Shown here piece after piece: positions 15,124 through 22,308 of a DNA stretch of 40,450 bases; the stretch's first letter is position 1, and each line of letters begins with the position of its first letter. The notes beneath the pieces were generated by a model, which worked only from the letters and a program-made list of their open reading frames with translations, ran no database searches and had not been told where the DNA came from. The position numbers and the translations under genes are program-made. Origin of the DNA: Flavobacterium sp. (lineage in GTDB: Bacteria; Bacteroidota; Bacteroidia; Flavobacteriales; Flavobacteriaceae). The stretch covers positions 1-40,450 of the forward strand of contig NZ_JANXTI010000027.1 of assembly GCF_025352425.1 (NCBI RefSeq). The letters are read 5' to 3'.

Positions 15124-16362
15124 ATGGCAAAACAAGTTTTAGAATGTTCTTTTTGTGGAAGAAAAAAACCGGAAACCAATTTACTGATTGCCGGCATAAA
15201 TGCGCACGTTTGCGACCGATGTATTGAGCAGGCTCACGGAATAGTTTTAGAAGAATTAAAATCAGGGGGAACCGCTGCTTTAAAGTCGGCGACTGATTTA
15301 ATTTTGAAAAAACCAAAAGAAATCCGTGGCTTTTTGGATCAATACGTTATTGGACAAGACCAAACTAAGAAAGTAATGTCGGTTGCAGTATACAATCACT
15401 ACAAAAGGTTGATGCAGCTGGAGCACGCAGAAGATGTTGAAATCGAGAAAAGCAATATCATCATGGTTGGCCAGACCGGAACCGGTAAAACATTAGTGGC
15501 AAAAACCATTGCGCGAATGCTCGAAGTTCCTTTAGCAATTGTTGATGCAACAGTTTTAACAGAAGCAGGTTATGTTGGAGAAGATGTAGAAAGCATCTTA
15601 ACCCGATTATTACAGGCTGCCGATTATGATTTGGCGAAAGCCGAAAGAGGAATCGTTTTCATTGACGAAATTGACAAAATTGCCCGCAAGAGCGATAATC
15701 CTTCAATAACCCGGGATGTTTCGGGTGAAGGAGTGCAACAGGCGTTGCTGAAATTATTGGAGGGCACCGTTGTAAACGTTCCGCCAAAAGGCGGAAGAAA
15801 ACATCCTGACCAAAAGTTTATTGAAGTCAACACCAAAGATATTTTGTTTATTGCCGGAGGTGCTTTTGATGGAATCGAAAGGATCATTTCCAAACGATTG
15901 AACCGAACGGCTGTTGGTTACAGCACTTCCAGGAATGTTGACAACATCGACAAAGATAATTTGCTTCAATATATTATTCCGAAAGATATCAAGGATTTTG
16001 GATTGATTCCCGAAATCATTGGCCGACTTCCGGTACTAACGCATATGGATCCTTTGGATAGAGAAACGCTTCGCGCAATTCTAACCGAACCAAAAAACGC
16101 GTTAATCAAGCAATATGAAAAACTTTTTGCTATGGATGATGTAAAATTCACCATTGATAACAACGCCTTGGATTATATTGTTGACAAAGCTTTGGAATAT
16201 AAATTAGGAGCAAGAGGTTTGCGCTCGCTTTGTGAAGCAATCCTGACGGACGCAATGTATGAATTGCCGAGTTCGGATGAAAAGGAACTGCACATCGATG
16301 TTGATTATACGCGGGATGCCTTGACGAAAAATTTGTTAAAACGATTGGAAATCGCTTCTTAG
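15124..16362 (+). CDS. clpX: ATP-dependent Clp protease ATP-binding subunit
   Basis: The AAA+ unfoldase that recognises substrates and threads them into ClpP. The 412-residue product has, in order: a zinc-binding domain with Cys8, Cys11, Cys30 and Cys33; Walker A 'GQTGTGKT' at 116-123; the pore loop 'GYVGED' at 149-154; Walker B 'IVFIDEIDK' ending near residue 185; the 'GGRKHPDQ' loop; and the sensor-2 segment '[11 protein letters not shown]'. All are canonical. It follows clpP on the same strand; a convergent bidirectional terminator closes the unit at 16424-16450. Confidence 0.98.
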   Translation: MAKQVLECSFCGRKKPETNLLIAGINAHVCDRCIEQAHGIVLEELKSGGTAALKSATDLILKKPKEIRGFLDQYVIGQDQTKKVMSVAVYNHYKRLMQLEHAEDVEIEKSNIIMVGQTGTGKTLVAKTIARMLEVPLAIVDATVLTEAGYVGEDVESILTRLLQAADYDLAKAERGIVFIDEIDKIARKSDNPSITRDVSGEGVQQALLKLLEGTVVNVPPKGGRKHPDQKFIEVNTKDILFIAGGAFDGIERIISKRLNRTAVGYSTSRNVDNIDKDNLLQYIIPKDIKDFGLIPEIIGRLPVLTHMDPLDRETLRAILTEPKNALIKQYEKLFAMDDVKFTIDNNALDYIVDKALEYKLGARGLRSLCEAILTDAMYELPSSDEKELHIDVDYTRDALTKNLLKRLEIAS

Positions 16363-16423
16363 CAACACGCTCAACATTTGAGAAAAGCTTCAAATAATTT
16401 TGAAACGTTCATTACTATCATAA

Positions 16424-16450
16424 AAAATCCCCGTTTGTAGCGGGGATTTT
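16424..16450. terminator. Bidirectional terminator between clpX and the receptor gene
   Basis: Perfect 10-bp stem AAAATCCCCG (16424-16433) / CGGGGATTTT (16441-16450) with a 7-nt loop, between two convergent genes. A/T runs on both sides make it suitable for both strands. Confidence 0.88.
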
Positions 16451-16470
16451 AATTACTAATTATAACCAAT

Positions 16471-18678
16471 TTATTTTAGGAAACCACCACCCGAGCTGGT
16501 TTTCTCGACGTCAATATTAGTATCTTCTTTTTTCAGGCTTAAGTTACCGAAGTTGTAAACCAACGAAAGTCGGAAGGTTCTCGAATCTTGTTTTTGATAA
16601 AACTTGGTCTCAAGATTTGTAGACGAAACAGTAGCATTCACTTCATTTGTATTAAAAACATCAAAACAATGTAACCCTATTTTTAAATTTTTATTCATAA
16701 AATCTTTGCTGAATGAAATGTCAAACTCCTGAATTGGTTTGGTAATATTATAGATTTCCCAAGTTCCTTTTGGCAAAATAAAATAAGACATTGAGTTTTT
16801 AATTTCCCAAGGCAGAATGAATTGAGCTTCCGCAGAATAATTCAAGATGGGTTTGTTTTTAAACGAAAAATCGTAACCTTCTGTCTGCACCTTAATGTAA
16901 TTGAAATTGAAAAAGATATAATTCATTTTCTCCATATTATTCATTCTCTTTTGAAATTCTTCTTTTCCTTTAAGGAAATAGTCCAAAGGCAATGGAATCG
17001 AAGCAAACAAACTCATGGTTTTTACTTTATCAAATTGCTGGAAAGTCGACGTGCTTACCAATTCTCCCGGTTCAGCATTGAATATGAAAAAGTTTTTGTC
17101 TTTGGCAATGGTATAGTTTCCACCCAAACTCAAAAACTGAAAGGCAGTCATTTTCAGTTCAAAATTGTCAAAAAAGGTTGGCTTTAAAAACGGATTTCCT
17201 TCTGAAGTATTGTATTGATCAAAGTTGGAAAAATTATTTGGGTCTAAAGTATTGTAATCAGCCTGTTGTATCTTTTTAGAATAGGAAGCCGAAAAATTTA
17301 CGTTTTCATTCATTTGATAAAGTGCACTTACATTTGGAAAAAAGTTAGTGTTCTTGAAATTAATTTTGGTTTCAGCACTGTTTTGCACAGCCGCTCTGTC
17401 AACTTTAAAATCTTCAAAACGAAGACCGGCTGTGAAGTTGAACTTCTTGATTTTCTGTCTTGCTTCGACATAAAACGCCAGATTATTTTCGGTGTAATCA
17501 AAATCGGTAACCGAATTGGAATTCGAATTCAGGTTGTAAGTTCCTTTATCGGTTACTTTTATTGTATTGTATTTACCACCGGTGTTCAACGAAAAGTTAA
17601 TTTTATTAAAAGGAATCGCAAAATCATATTTCAAATAATAATTAGTCAGTTTAAAGTTGACGTCACCATTATAATAAGTCGCGTCACCATTGCTTTGACC
17701 ATGAGATGTAGTTGTTGGGTTTTTGTCAAAGAAGTTGGCAAAAGTGGTAACATCAAGCGTTCTTCCGATGGTATCCAACTTGGTTTTGTATTGTAGACTC
17801 AGTTCGTGATTGTTGTTTTTGTTTTCGGAATAGCCATAATTGGAATAATCAATTCCGGTTCCTGTCGTTGTGGCTTCGTTGGTAATTCTGTCATTCGCGC
17901 TATTTAAATTATAGTTGAACAATAAATTTGATTTTTCGTTCAATTTATAATTCGTTCCCGTTCTGAAATAGAAATTTCTATTGGTAAACTTGGACAAATT
18001 TCTTTGATGCAGCTGTTCCGTTGGCGTAAAAGAAGTGAAGGTTTGATCTGTTATATTTAAACTTTCACTGTCGATATAATTGTAGCCAATCATAGTTTGC
18101 CAGCTCAAATCTTTTGTTTTGCCGTTCAACAAAATCTGCGGACTTGGCTTTTGATATTTATTAAAATTATAATTGATATTAAAACTGGCGTTGATACCTT
18201 TTTTTCTTTTAGTGCTTGTGATTATGTTAATGATAGACCCACTGGCACTAGCATCAAAAGAAGCTCCTGGATTATAAATTAATTCGATTTTTTCAATGGC
18301 GTTGGCGGGCAATGTTGCCAGATAATTTTGTAAATCGGTGCCGCTGAGAGTAGTCGGCGTACCATCAATATAAATACTTACACCTTTACTGTTCAGCGTG
18401 ATGCTTCCGGCTGGCGATGTAATAACACCCGGGATTTTTTTAACCGCTTCCAAACTACTGCCGCTATTAAGCATGGCATTGTCCCTCACGTTAATCGTGG
18501 TTTTGTCTGATTCTACTTTTATGTATTGTTTTTTGTTGCCATACACAGTAACTTCCGAAAGTTCGTTGGTTTTTTCTGCGGTTTTGGTCTTTGGGGTTTC
18601 CTGACTTTTCGTGGGTGCTTCCTGCGCGAAGATAAAACTCGTCGCAAGTAAGCATAAAGTAATGCTTAGTGATTTCAT
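16471..18678 (-). CDS. TonB-dependent receptor-like outer membrane beta-barrel family protein
   Basis: A 735-residue outer-membrane protein with a signal peptide ('MKSLSITLCLLATSFIFAQ'). A plug-like region follows at about residues 38-155, with 'LSEVTVYGNKKQYIKVESDK', 'AVKKIPGVITSPAGSITLNSKG', 'VSIYIDGTPTTLSGTDLQNYLATLPANAIEKIELIYNPGASFDASASGSIINIIT'. The rest is a large barrel of the type Pfam calls outer membrane protein beta-barrel family 3. There is no N-terminal carboxypeptidase-like domain, so it is shorter than many relatives. The mature N-terminus 'ELSEVTVYG' could serve as a TonB-box-like segment. The substrate is not evident; no SusD-like partner or siderophore genes are nearby. The leader directly before the ATG holds a (GATT)n repeat. 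Confidence 0.88.
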   Translation of the reverse strand: MKSLSITLCLLATSFIFAQEAPTKSQETPKTKTAEKTNELSEVTVYGNKKQYIKVESDKTTINVRDNAMLNSGSSLEAVKKIPGVITSPAGSITLNSKGVSIYIDGTPTTLSGTDLQNYLATLPANAIEKIELIYNPGASFDASASGSIINIITSTKRKKGINASFNINYNFNKYQKPSPQILLNGKTKDLSWQTMIGYNYIDSESLNITDQTFTSFTPTEQLHQRNLSKFTNRNFYFRTGTNYKLNEKSNLLFNYNLNSANDRITNEATTTGTGIDYSNYGYSENKNNNHELSLQYKTKLDTIGRTLDVTTFANFFDKNPTTTSHGQSNGDATYYNGDVNFKLTNYYLKYDFAIPFNKINFSLNTGGKYNTIKVTDKGTYNLNSNSNSVTDFDYTENNLAFYVEARQKIKKFNFTAGLRFEDFKVDRAAVQNSAETKINFKNTNFFPNVSALYQMNENVNFSASYSKKIQQADYNTLDPNNFSNFDQYNTSEGNPFLKPTFFDNFELKMTAFQFLSLGGNYTIAKDKNFFIFNAEPGELVSTSTFQQFDKVKTMSLFASIPLPLDYFLKGKEEFQKRMNNMEKMNYIFFNFNYIKVQTEGYDFSFKNKPILNYSAEAQFILPWEIKNSMSYFILPKGTWEIYNITKPIQEFDISFSKDFMNKNLKIGLHCFDVFNTNEVNATVSSTNLETKFYQKQDSRTFRLSLVYNFGNLSLKKEDTNIDVEKTSSGGGFLK

Positions 18679-18682
18679 TTGT

Positions 18683-18697
18683 GATTGATTGATTGAT
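18683..18697. repeat. GATT tetranucleotide repeat before the receptor start
   Basis: Nearly four copies of GATT lie 5 bp upstream of the receptor ATG (18678, minus strand), in the position that would contact the ribosome. The tract is too short to show phase variation from one sequence. Confidence 0.5.
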
Positions 18698-18795
18698 GAT
18701 TTTCTCCGCTGTGCTCCGAACCATTCGGTTTCGCCTCAGGTGATGATTGCCCAATAAGACATTTTCAACCCTCAATTGTTACAATACAAATGATT

Positions 18796-19677
18796 TTATT
18801 TTATTTTTTTATAATTTACAATGACTACACCGCTAATAATCAGAATAGTTGCGGTAATTATTCGCGCTGTAATTATTTCGCCCAGAATCAACCAGCCTAA
18901 AAATAAAGCTACTACAACATTAACATAAGACAGTACGGTAACTTTTGTTGAAGGCATTTGGGAAATCAAATAACTAAACGCAACATAACCTACAACCGAA
19001 CCAAAGATTGCCAGATAGATCATGGCGCAAATACTTCGAGAGCTCCAGTTTTCTGTGGAAATATTGGGCGTGATATAAAACTGAATGGAAGTAAGGACAA
19101 CACCGGCAATCATCATTTGAACACAGATATTCATCATCATGGTGAGTGATTTATCACTTCCTTTTTTCATAATTATGGTTCCGGTTGCCCAAGCTAAAAT
19201 GGCCAATAGAATGGCAAAAATTCCTTGCCGGTATTCCGGAATCAATAAATCAGTCAGGCTGCTTTGGTAAATCAGGAAGATACCTAGCATGCCTAGCAGT
19301 ATTCCAATGACTGTTTTGACGGATAGCTTCTCGTATCCTAAAGCCAAATTCAAAACCAAAACACAAAAGGGTGAAAGTGTAGAAATTAAAGATGCTAAGC
19401 CACTTGTAATATACTTTTCGGAGTAGGTTGTCAAACCATTTGCCAAAACAATCATCAGTAAGGATAATATAAAAGCCTGCAGCAACTGTCGCGCATTGAC
19501 ACGTTCTAATTTCTTTTGCCACAATAAATAAATGAATATAATAGAACCCGAAATCAGATTTCGGATACCCGCTAATAGAAATGGCGGAATCGTTTCAACG
19601 CCTACTCGTATCGCTAAGAAAGTCGTTCCCCAAAAAAATGCCACACAAAATAAGGCGAGATATAGTTTTGTTTTCAA
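18796..19677 (-). CDS. DMT family (EamA) transporter
   Basis: A 293-residue inner-membrane protein with ten hydrophobic helices in two EamA repeats. Repeat one begins 'LYLALFCVAFFWGTTFLAIRVGVETIPPFLLAGIRNLISG', repeat two 'GIFAILLAILAWATGTIIMKKG', and the family motif 'LSYVNVVVALFLGWLILGE' appears near the end. EamA proteins move metabolites or amino acids, mostly as exporters; the substrate cannot be told from sequence. The start used is TTG at 19677, the only initiator codon that gives a complete first helix. It overlaps the stop of an upstream 49-codon lipoprotein gene, so expression is probably coupled to it. Confidence 0.9.
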   Translation of the reverse strand: MKTKLYLALFCVAFFWGTTFLAIRVGVETIPPFLLAGIRNLISGSIIFIYLLWQKKLERVNARQLLQAFILSLLMIVLANGLTTYSEKYITSGLASLISTLSPFCVLVLNLALGYEKLSVKTVIGILLGMLGIFLIYQSSLTDLLIPEYRQGIFAILLAILAWATGTIIMKKGSDKSLTMMMNICVQMMIAGVVLTSIQFYITPNISTENWSSRSICAMIYLAIFGSVVGYVAFSYLISQMPSTKVTVLSYVNVVVALFLGWLILGEIITARIITATILIISGVVIVNYKKIK

Positions 19678-19823
19678 ACAACAGACAGGTTATAAATTGG
19701 TTTTTGCATTTGAGTATTCTCTACAACACGACCTCCGCCGGAACCACCGCAAACTCTTCCCGGATGCGATGCGCATGAGGTGAGGAAAGCTACCAATAGA
19801 AATGCATAAATTATCTTTTTCAT
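19674..19823 (-). CDS. Small lipoprotein translationally coupled to the EamA transporter
   Basis: A 49-residue ORF found by reading the minus strand upstream of the transporter: ATG at 19823, TGA at 19676-19674. The product starts 'MKKIIYAFLLVAFLTSCASH', a classical lipoprotein signal with lipobox L-T-S-C and lipidated Cys17. The mature peptide is only ~33 residues: 'CASHPGRVCGGSGGGRVVEN' followed by 13 more residues, including one further cysteine and a glycine cluster. Its stop TGA and the transporter's TTG start share bases (TTGA), a stop-start overlap typical of translational coupling. The role is unknown; membrane attachment through Cys17 is a firm prediction. I do not recognise a named family. 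It has coding-like composition and a perfect signal sequence, so I consider it real. Confidence 0.75.
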   Translation of the reverse strand: MKKIIYAFLLVAFLTSCASHPGRVCGGSGGGRVVENTQMQKPIYNLSVV

Positions 19824-19888
19824 TTAATTCTCTTTTAAGGCACGAAATTAAATCAGTTTTTTGAGATTAAATGTTATTTATTAAAAGA

Positions 19889-21421
19889 TTAACTGTTTCC
19901 CTGGAACTGAACCTGCATTTGTTTCAATTGCTCCAAATAATCCCGTTCGTTAGAAAGCCTTGGGATTTTGTGTTGACCACCCAATTTGTCATTTTCCTTG
20001 AGCCAGTCGTAAAACAAATTTTCCCTGGCTACATTGATTGTTAAAGGGTTTAGCGTCATATTATTGTAGCGCTTGGCTTCGTAATCGGAGTTTAGGGATT
20101 GCAGATTCTCATCCAATGTCTTTTGGAAAAGGGGAATGTCTTCGGGTTTTTTCTTGAATTCAATCATCCATTCGTGTGCGCCTTTTTCTTTGTCGTGCAT
20201 AAAAATTGGGGCAACCGTATAATCCTTAACTTCACAATGTAAAGCCGAACAGGTTTTGGACAAAGCCATATCGGTATTTTCAACCATTAATTCTTCGCCA
20301 AAAACATTGATATAATGCTTGGTTCTTCCCGAAACGCGGATTCGATACGGAGATAAAGAGGTAAACCGAACGGTATCGCCAATTAAATAGCGCCAAAGCC
20401 CCGCATTGGTGGTAATTACCATTGCATAATTCTTGAATAATTCCACTTCCGAAAGCCGAATTACTTTTTGATTTTCCGTACCGAAAGTATCCATTGGAAT
20501 GAATTCGTAAAATATACCGTAATCAAGCATCAGCAGCAAATCGTTTGAATAATTCAAATCCTGTATTGCAAAAAATCCTTCCGAAGCGTTATAGATTTCG
20601 TAATATTTAAAATTATTTTGAGGTAAAATCTTTTTATACTGTTCTCTGTAAGGCTCAAAACTCACGCCGCCATGAAAATATACTTCAAGGTTTGGCCATA
20701 ATTCGGACAGCGTTTCTATTCCGGTTTCGGTCATGATTTTGTTGATTAACACTAGCATCCACGATGGAACTCCTGCAAAACTTGTCACATTTTCGTTTTT
20801 AGTTTCGTTGATAATATGGGCGAGTTTGGTTTCCCATTCGTGCATCAACGAAATCTTATTGCTCGGTGTGCTGCTGAACTCTGCCCAAATTGGCATGTTC
20901 TCAATCAAGATTGCGGATAAATCACCAAAATAGGTATTGTTGTTTTCGTAAATCTGGGAACTTCCGCCAAGGCGTAGGCTTTTGCCCAAAAACATTTCGG
21001 AATTCTCATTGTTGTTGAGGTACATGCAAAGCAAATCTTTACTGCCTTTATAATGACAATTTTCCAAAGCCTCATTGCTCACAGGAATAAACTTGCTTTT
21101 GGCATTCGTGGTTCCGCTTGATTTGGCGAACCATTTTATGGGGGTGTTCCAAAAAACATTTTGAGCGCCTTTTCGCGTAAGCTCTATCATTGGCTCCAAC
21201 TCTTCATACGAAGAAACCGGAACCCTTTCTGCAAAAGTTTGATAGGATTTGATACTTCCGAAATCATATTTCTGACCAATAACCGTTTCTTCAGAAGACC
21301 GAATAAGATTCATCATTAACTCTTCCTGCACTTCATGTGGATATTTAAGAAACAACTCAATCTGATGGATGCGCTGTTTCAAAACCCAGGAAGCGATAGA
21401 ATTTATTAATGGTATTGGCAT
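19889..21421 (-). CDS. GH3 family acyl-acid amido synthetase-like protein
   Basis: A 510-residue member of the GH3 family ('auxin-responsive promoter' family), ANL-type enzymes that adenylate a carboxylic acid and, in plants, join it to an amino acid. The three ATP/AMP-binding motifs are recognisable: motif I 'AKSSGTTNAKSKFIPVS' (about residues 99-115), motif II 'YEIYNASEGFFAIQD', and motif III 'GLWRYLIGDTVRFTS'. The plant substrates (jasmonate, IAA) are not implied; the bacterial substrate is unknown. No biosynthetic genes surround it. It is divergent from the DUF2797 gene, with an exact -7 motif in between on its strand. The name of the family is secure, the reaction is inferred from motif conservation. 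Confidence 0.92.
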   Translation of the reverse strand: MPIPLINSIASWVLKQRIHQIELFLKYPHEVQEELMMNLIRSSEETVIGQKYDFGSIKSYQTFAERVPVSSYEELEPMIELTRKGAQNVFWNTPIKWFAKSSGTTNAKSKFIPVSNEALENCHYKGSKDLLCMYLNNNENSEMFLGKSLRLGGSSQIYENNNTYFGDLSAILIENMPIWAEFSSTPSNKISLMHEWETKLAHIINETKNENVTSFAGVPSWMLVLINKIMTETGIETLSELWPNLEVYFHGGVSFEPYREQYKKILPQNNFKYYEIYNASEGFFAIQDLNYSNDLLLMLDYGIFYEFIPMDTFGTENQKVIRLSEVELFKNYAMVITTNAGLWRYLIGDTVRFTSLSPYRIRVSGRTKHYINVFGEELMVENTDMALSKTCSALHCEVKDYTVAPIFMHDKEKGAHEWMIEFKKKPEDIPLFQKTLDENLQSLNSDYEAKRYNNMTLNPLTINVARENLFYDWLKENDKLGGQHKIPRLSNERDYLEQLKQMQVQFQGNS

Positions 21422-21447
21422 ATTTGATTTATGATGTATAACTTTAC

Positions 21448-21455
21448 CAAATATA
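21448..21455 (-). promoter_or_regulatory. -7 element upstream of the GH3 gene
   Basis: On the minus strand TATATTTG matches TAnnTTTG exactly, 26 bp before the GH3 ATG (21421), within the 57-bp divergent gap to the DUF2797 gene. Confidence 0.45.
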
Positions 21456-21478
21456 GGAAATAATCTTAATAATAATAG

Positions 21479-22273
21479 ATGACTTACGAAGGCGTACTAA
21501 CCAAAATGCAAACCGAATACTCGAATCCGATTCAGTATTATCTGGTTTTTGAAAGTAGTTTTTTGAGTGTAAATCAGTTATTGGGAAAATCGATGGAAAT
21601 AAATTTCGTTGGTTATCAATGTCTGAATTGTGGCAAAAAGAAAAAGATTTTCCGCCAGGGATTTTGCTACGACTGTTTTATGAGTTCGGCTACTGCGGGA
21701 GATTGGATTATGAGACCCGAATTGAGCAAAGCGCATCTGGATATTGAAGACCGCGATTTGGAATATGAAAAAAAAGTGCAGCTTCAACCGCACATTGTTT
21801 ATTTGGCATTGTCGAGCGAAGTAAAAGTTGGTGTCACCAGAGGAACTCAAGTTCCGACACGCTGGATAGATCAAGGTGCTACCCATGCCATTGCTATTGT
21901 TGAAGTTCCAAATCGTTTTCTGGCCGGAATTACAGAGGTTGCATTAAAGAATCATTTTGTAGATAAAACCAATTGGCAGAAAATGTTGAAGAATGAAATT
22001 TCACAGATAGATATACTTCACGAAAAAAGACGCGTCAGGGATTTGTTGCCTACAGAAGTGCATGAATTTTATTATCCTGAAAAAGAAGATTTCCACGAAT
22101 TGGTTTATCCTGTGTTGCAATATCCCGCAAAAGTAACCGGTTTAAATTTGGACAAAACGCCTAATTATATCGGGAAATTAATGGGAATAAAAGGGCAATA
22201 TTTAATCTTTGAAGACGGAACGGTTTTTAATGTCCGCACCTTTGAAGGTTATGTTGTGAAAATCTCTATTTAA
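21479..22273 (+). CDS. DUF2797 domain-containing protein
   Basis: A 264-residue protein with a four-cysteine zinc-finger-like unit near the N-terminus: Cys48 and Cys51 in 'YQCLNCGKK', Cys63 and Cys66 in 'FCYDCFM'. It is followed by 'HIVYLALSSEVKVGVTRGTQVPTRWIDQGATHAIAIVEVPNRFLAGITEVALKNHFVDKTNWQKML'. This is the DUF2797 layout; the second block resembles a GIY-YIG-like nuclease core ('VYLALSSEVKVGVTRG...R.IDQGA'), with the conserved glycine, arginine and glutamate, but I would not claim nuclease activity. The function is unknown. It is divergent from the GH3 gene and convergent with the AsmA-like gene. Confidence 0.87.
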   Translation: MTYEGVLTKMQTEYSNPIQYYLVFESSFLSVNQLLGKSMEINFVGYQCLNCGKKKKIFRQGFCYDCFMSSATAGDWIMRPELSKAHLDIEDRDLEYEKKVQLQPHIVYLALSSEVKVGVTRGTQVPTRWIDQGATHAIAIVEVPNRFLAGITEVALKNHFVDKTNWQKMLKNEISQIDILHEKRRVRDLLPTEVHEFYYPEKEDFHELVYPVLQYPAKVTGLNLDKTPNYIGKLMGIKGQYLIFEDGTVFNVRTFEGYVVKISI

Positions 22274-22275
22274 CC

Positions 22276-22300
22276 AAAAACCCTTTCAGTTGGAAAGGGT
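22276..22300 (-). terminator. Terminator of the AsmA-like gene
   Basis: 8-bp stem ACCCTTTC (22280-22287) / GAAAGGGT (22293-22300), loop AGTTG. On the minus strand it follows the AsmA-like stop (22309) and is directly followed by TTTTT. Confidence 0.75.
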
Positions 22301-22308
22301 CTAATGTT

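Noticed and set aside
17266..17796. 176-codon plus-strand frame opposite the receptor gene
   Set aside because: Composition is that of an antisense frame of beta-barrel codons and it has no promoter or homology I can recognise.
19889..21421. GH3 gene as a recent transfer from plants
   Set aside because: Base composition matches the surroundings and the family is, to my knowledge, widespread in Bacteroidota, so vertical inheritance is more likely.
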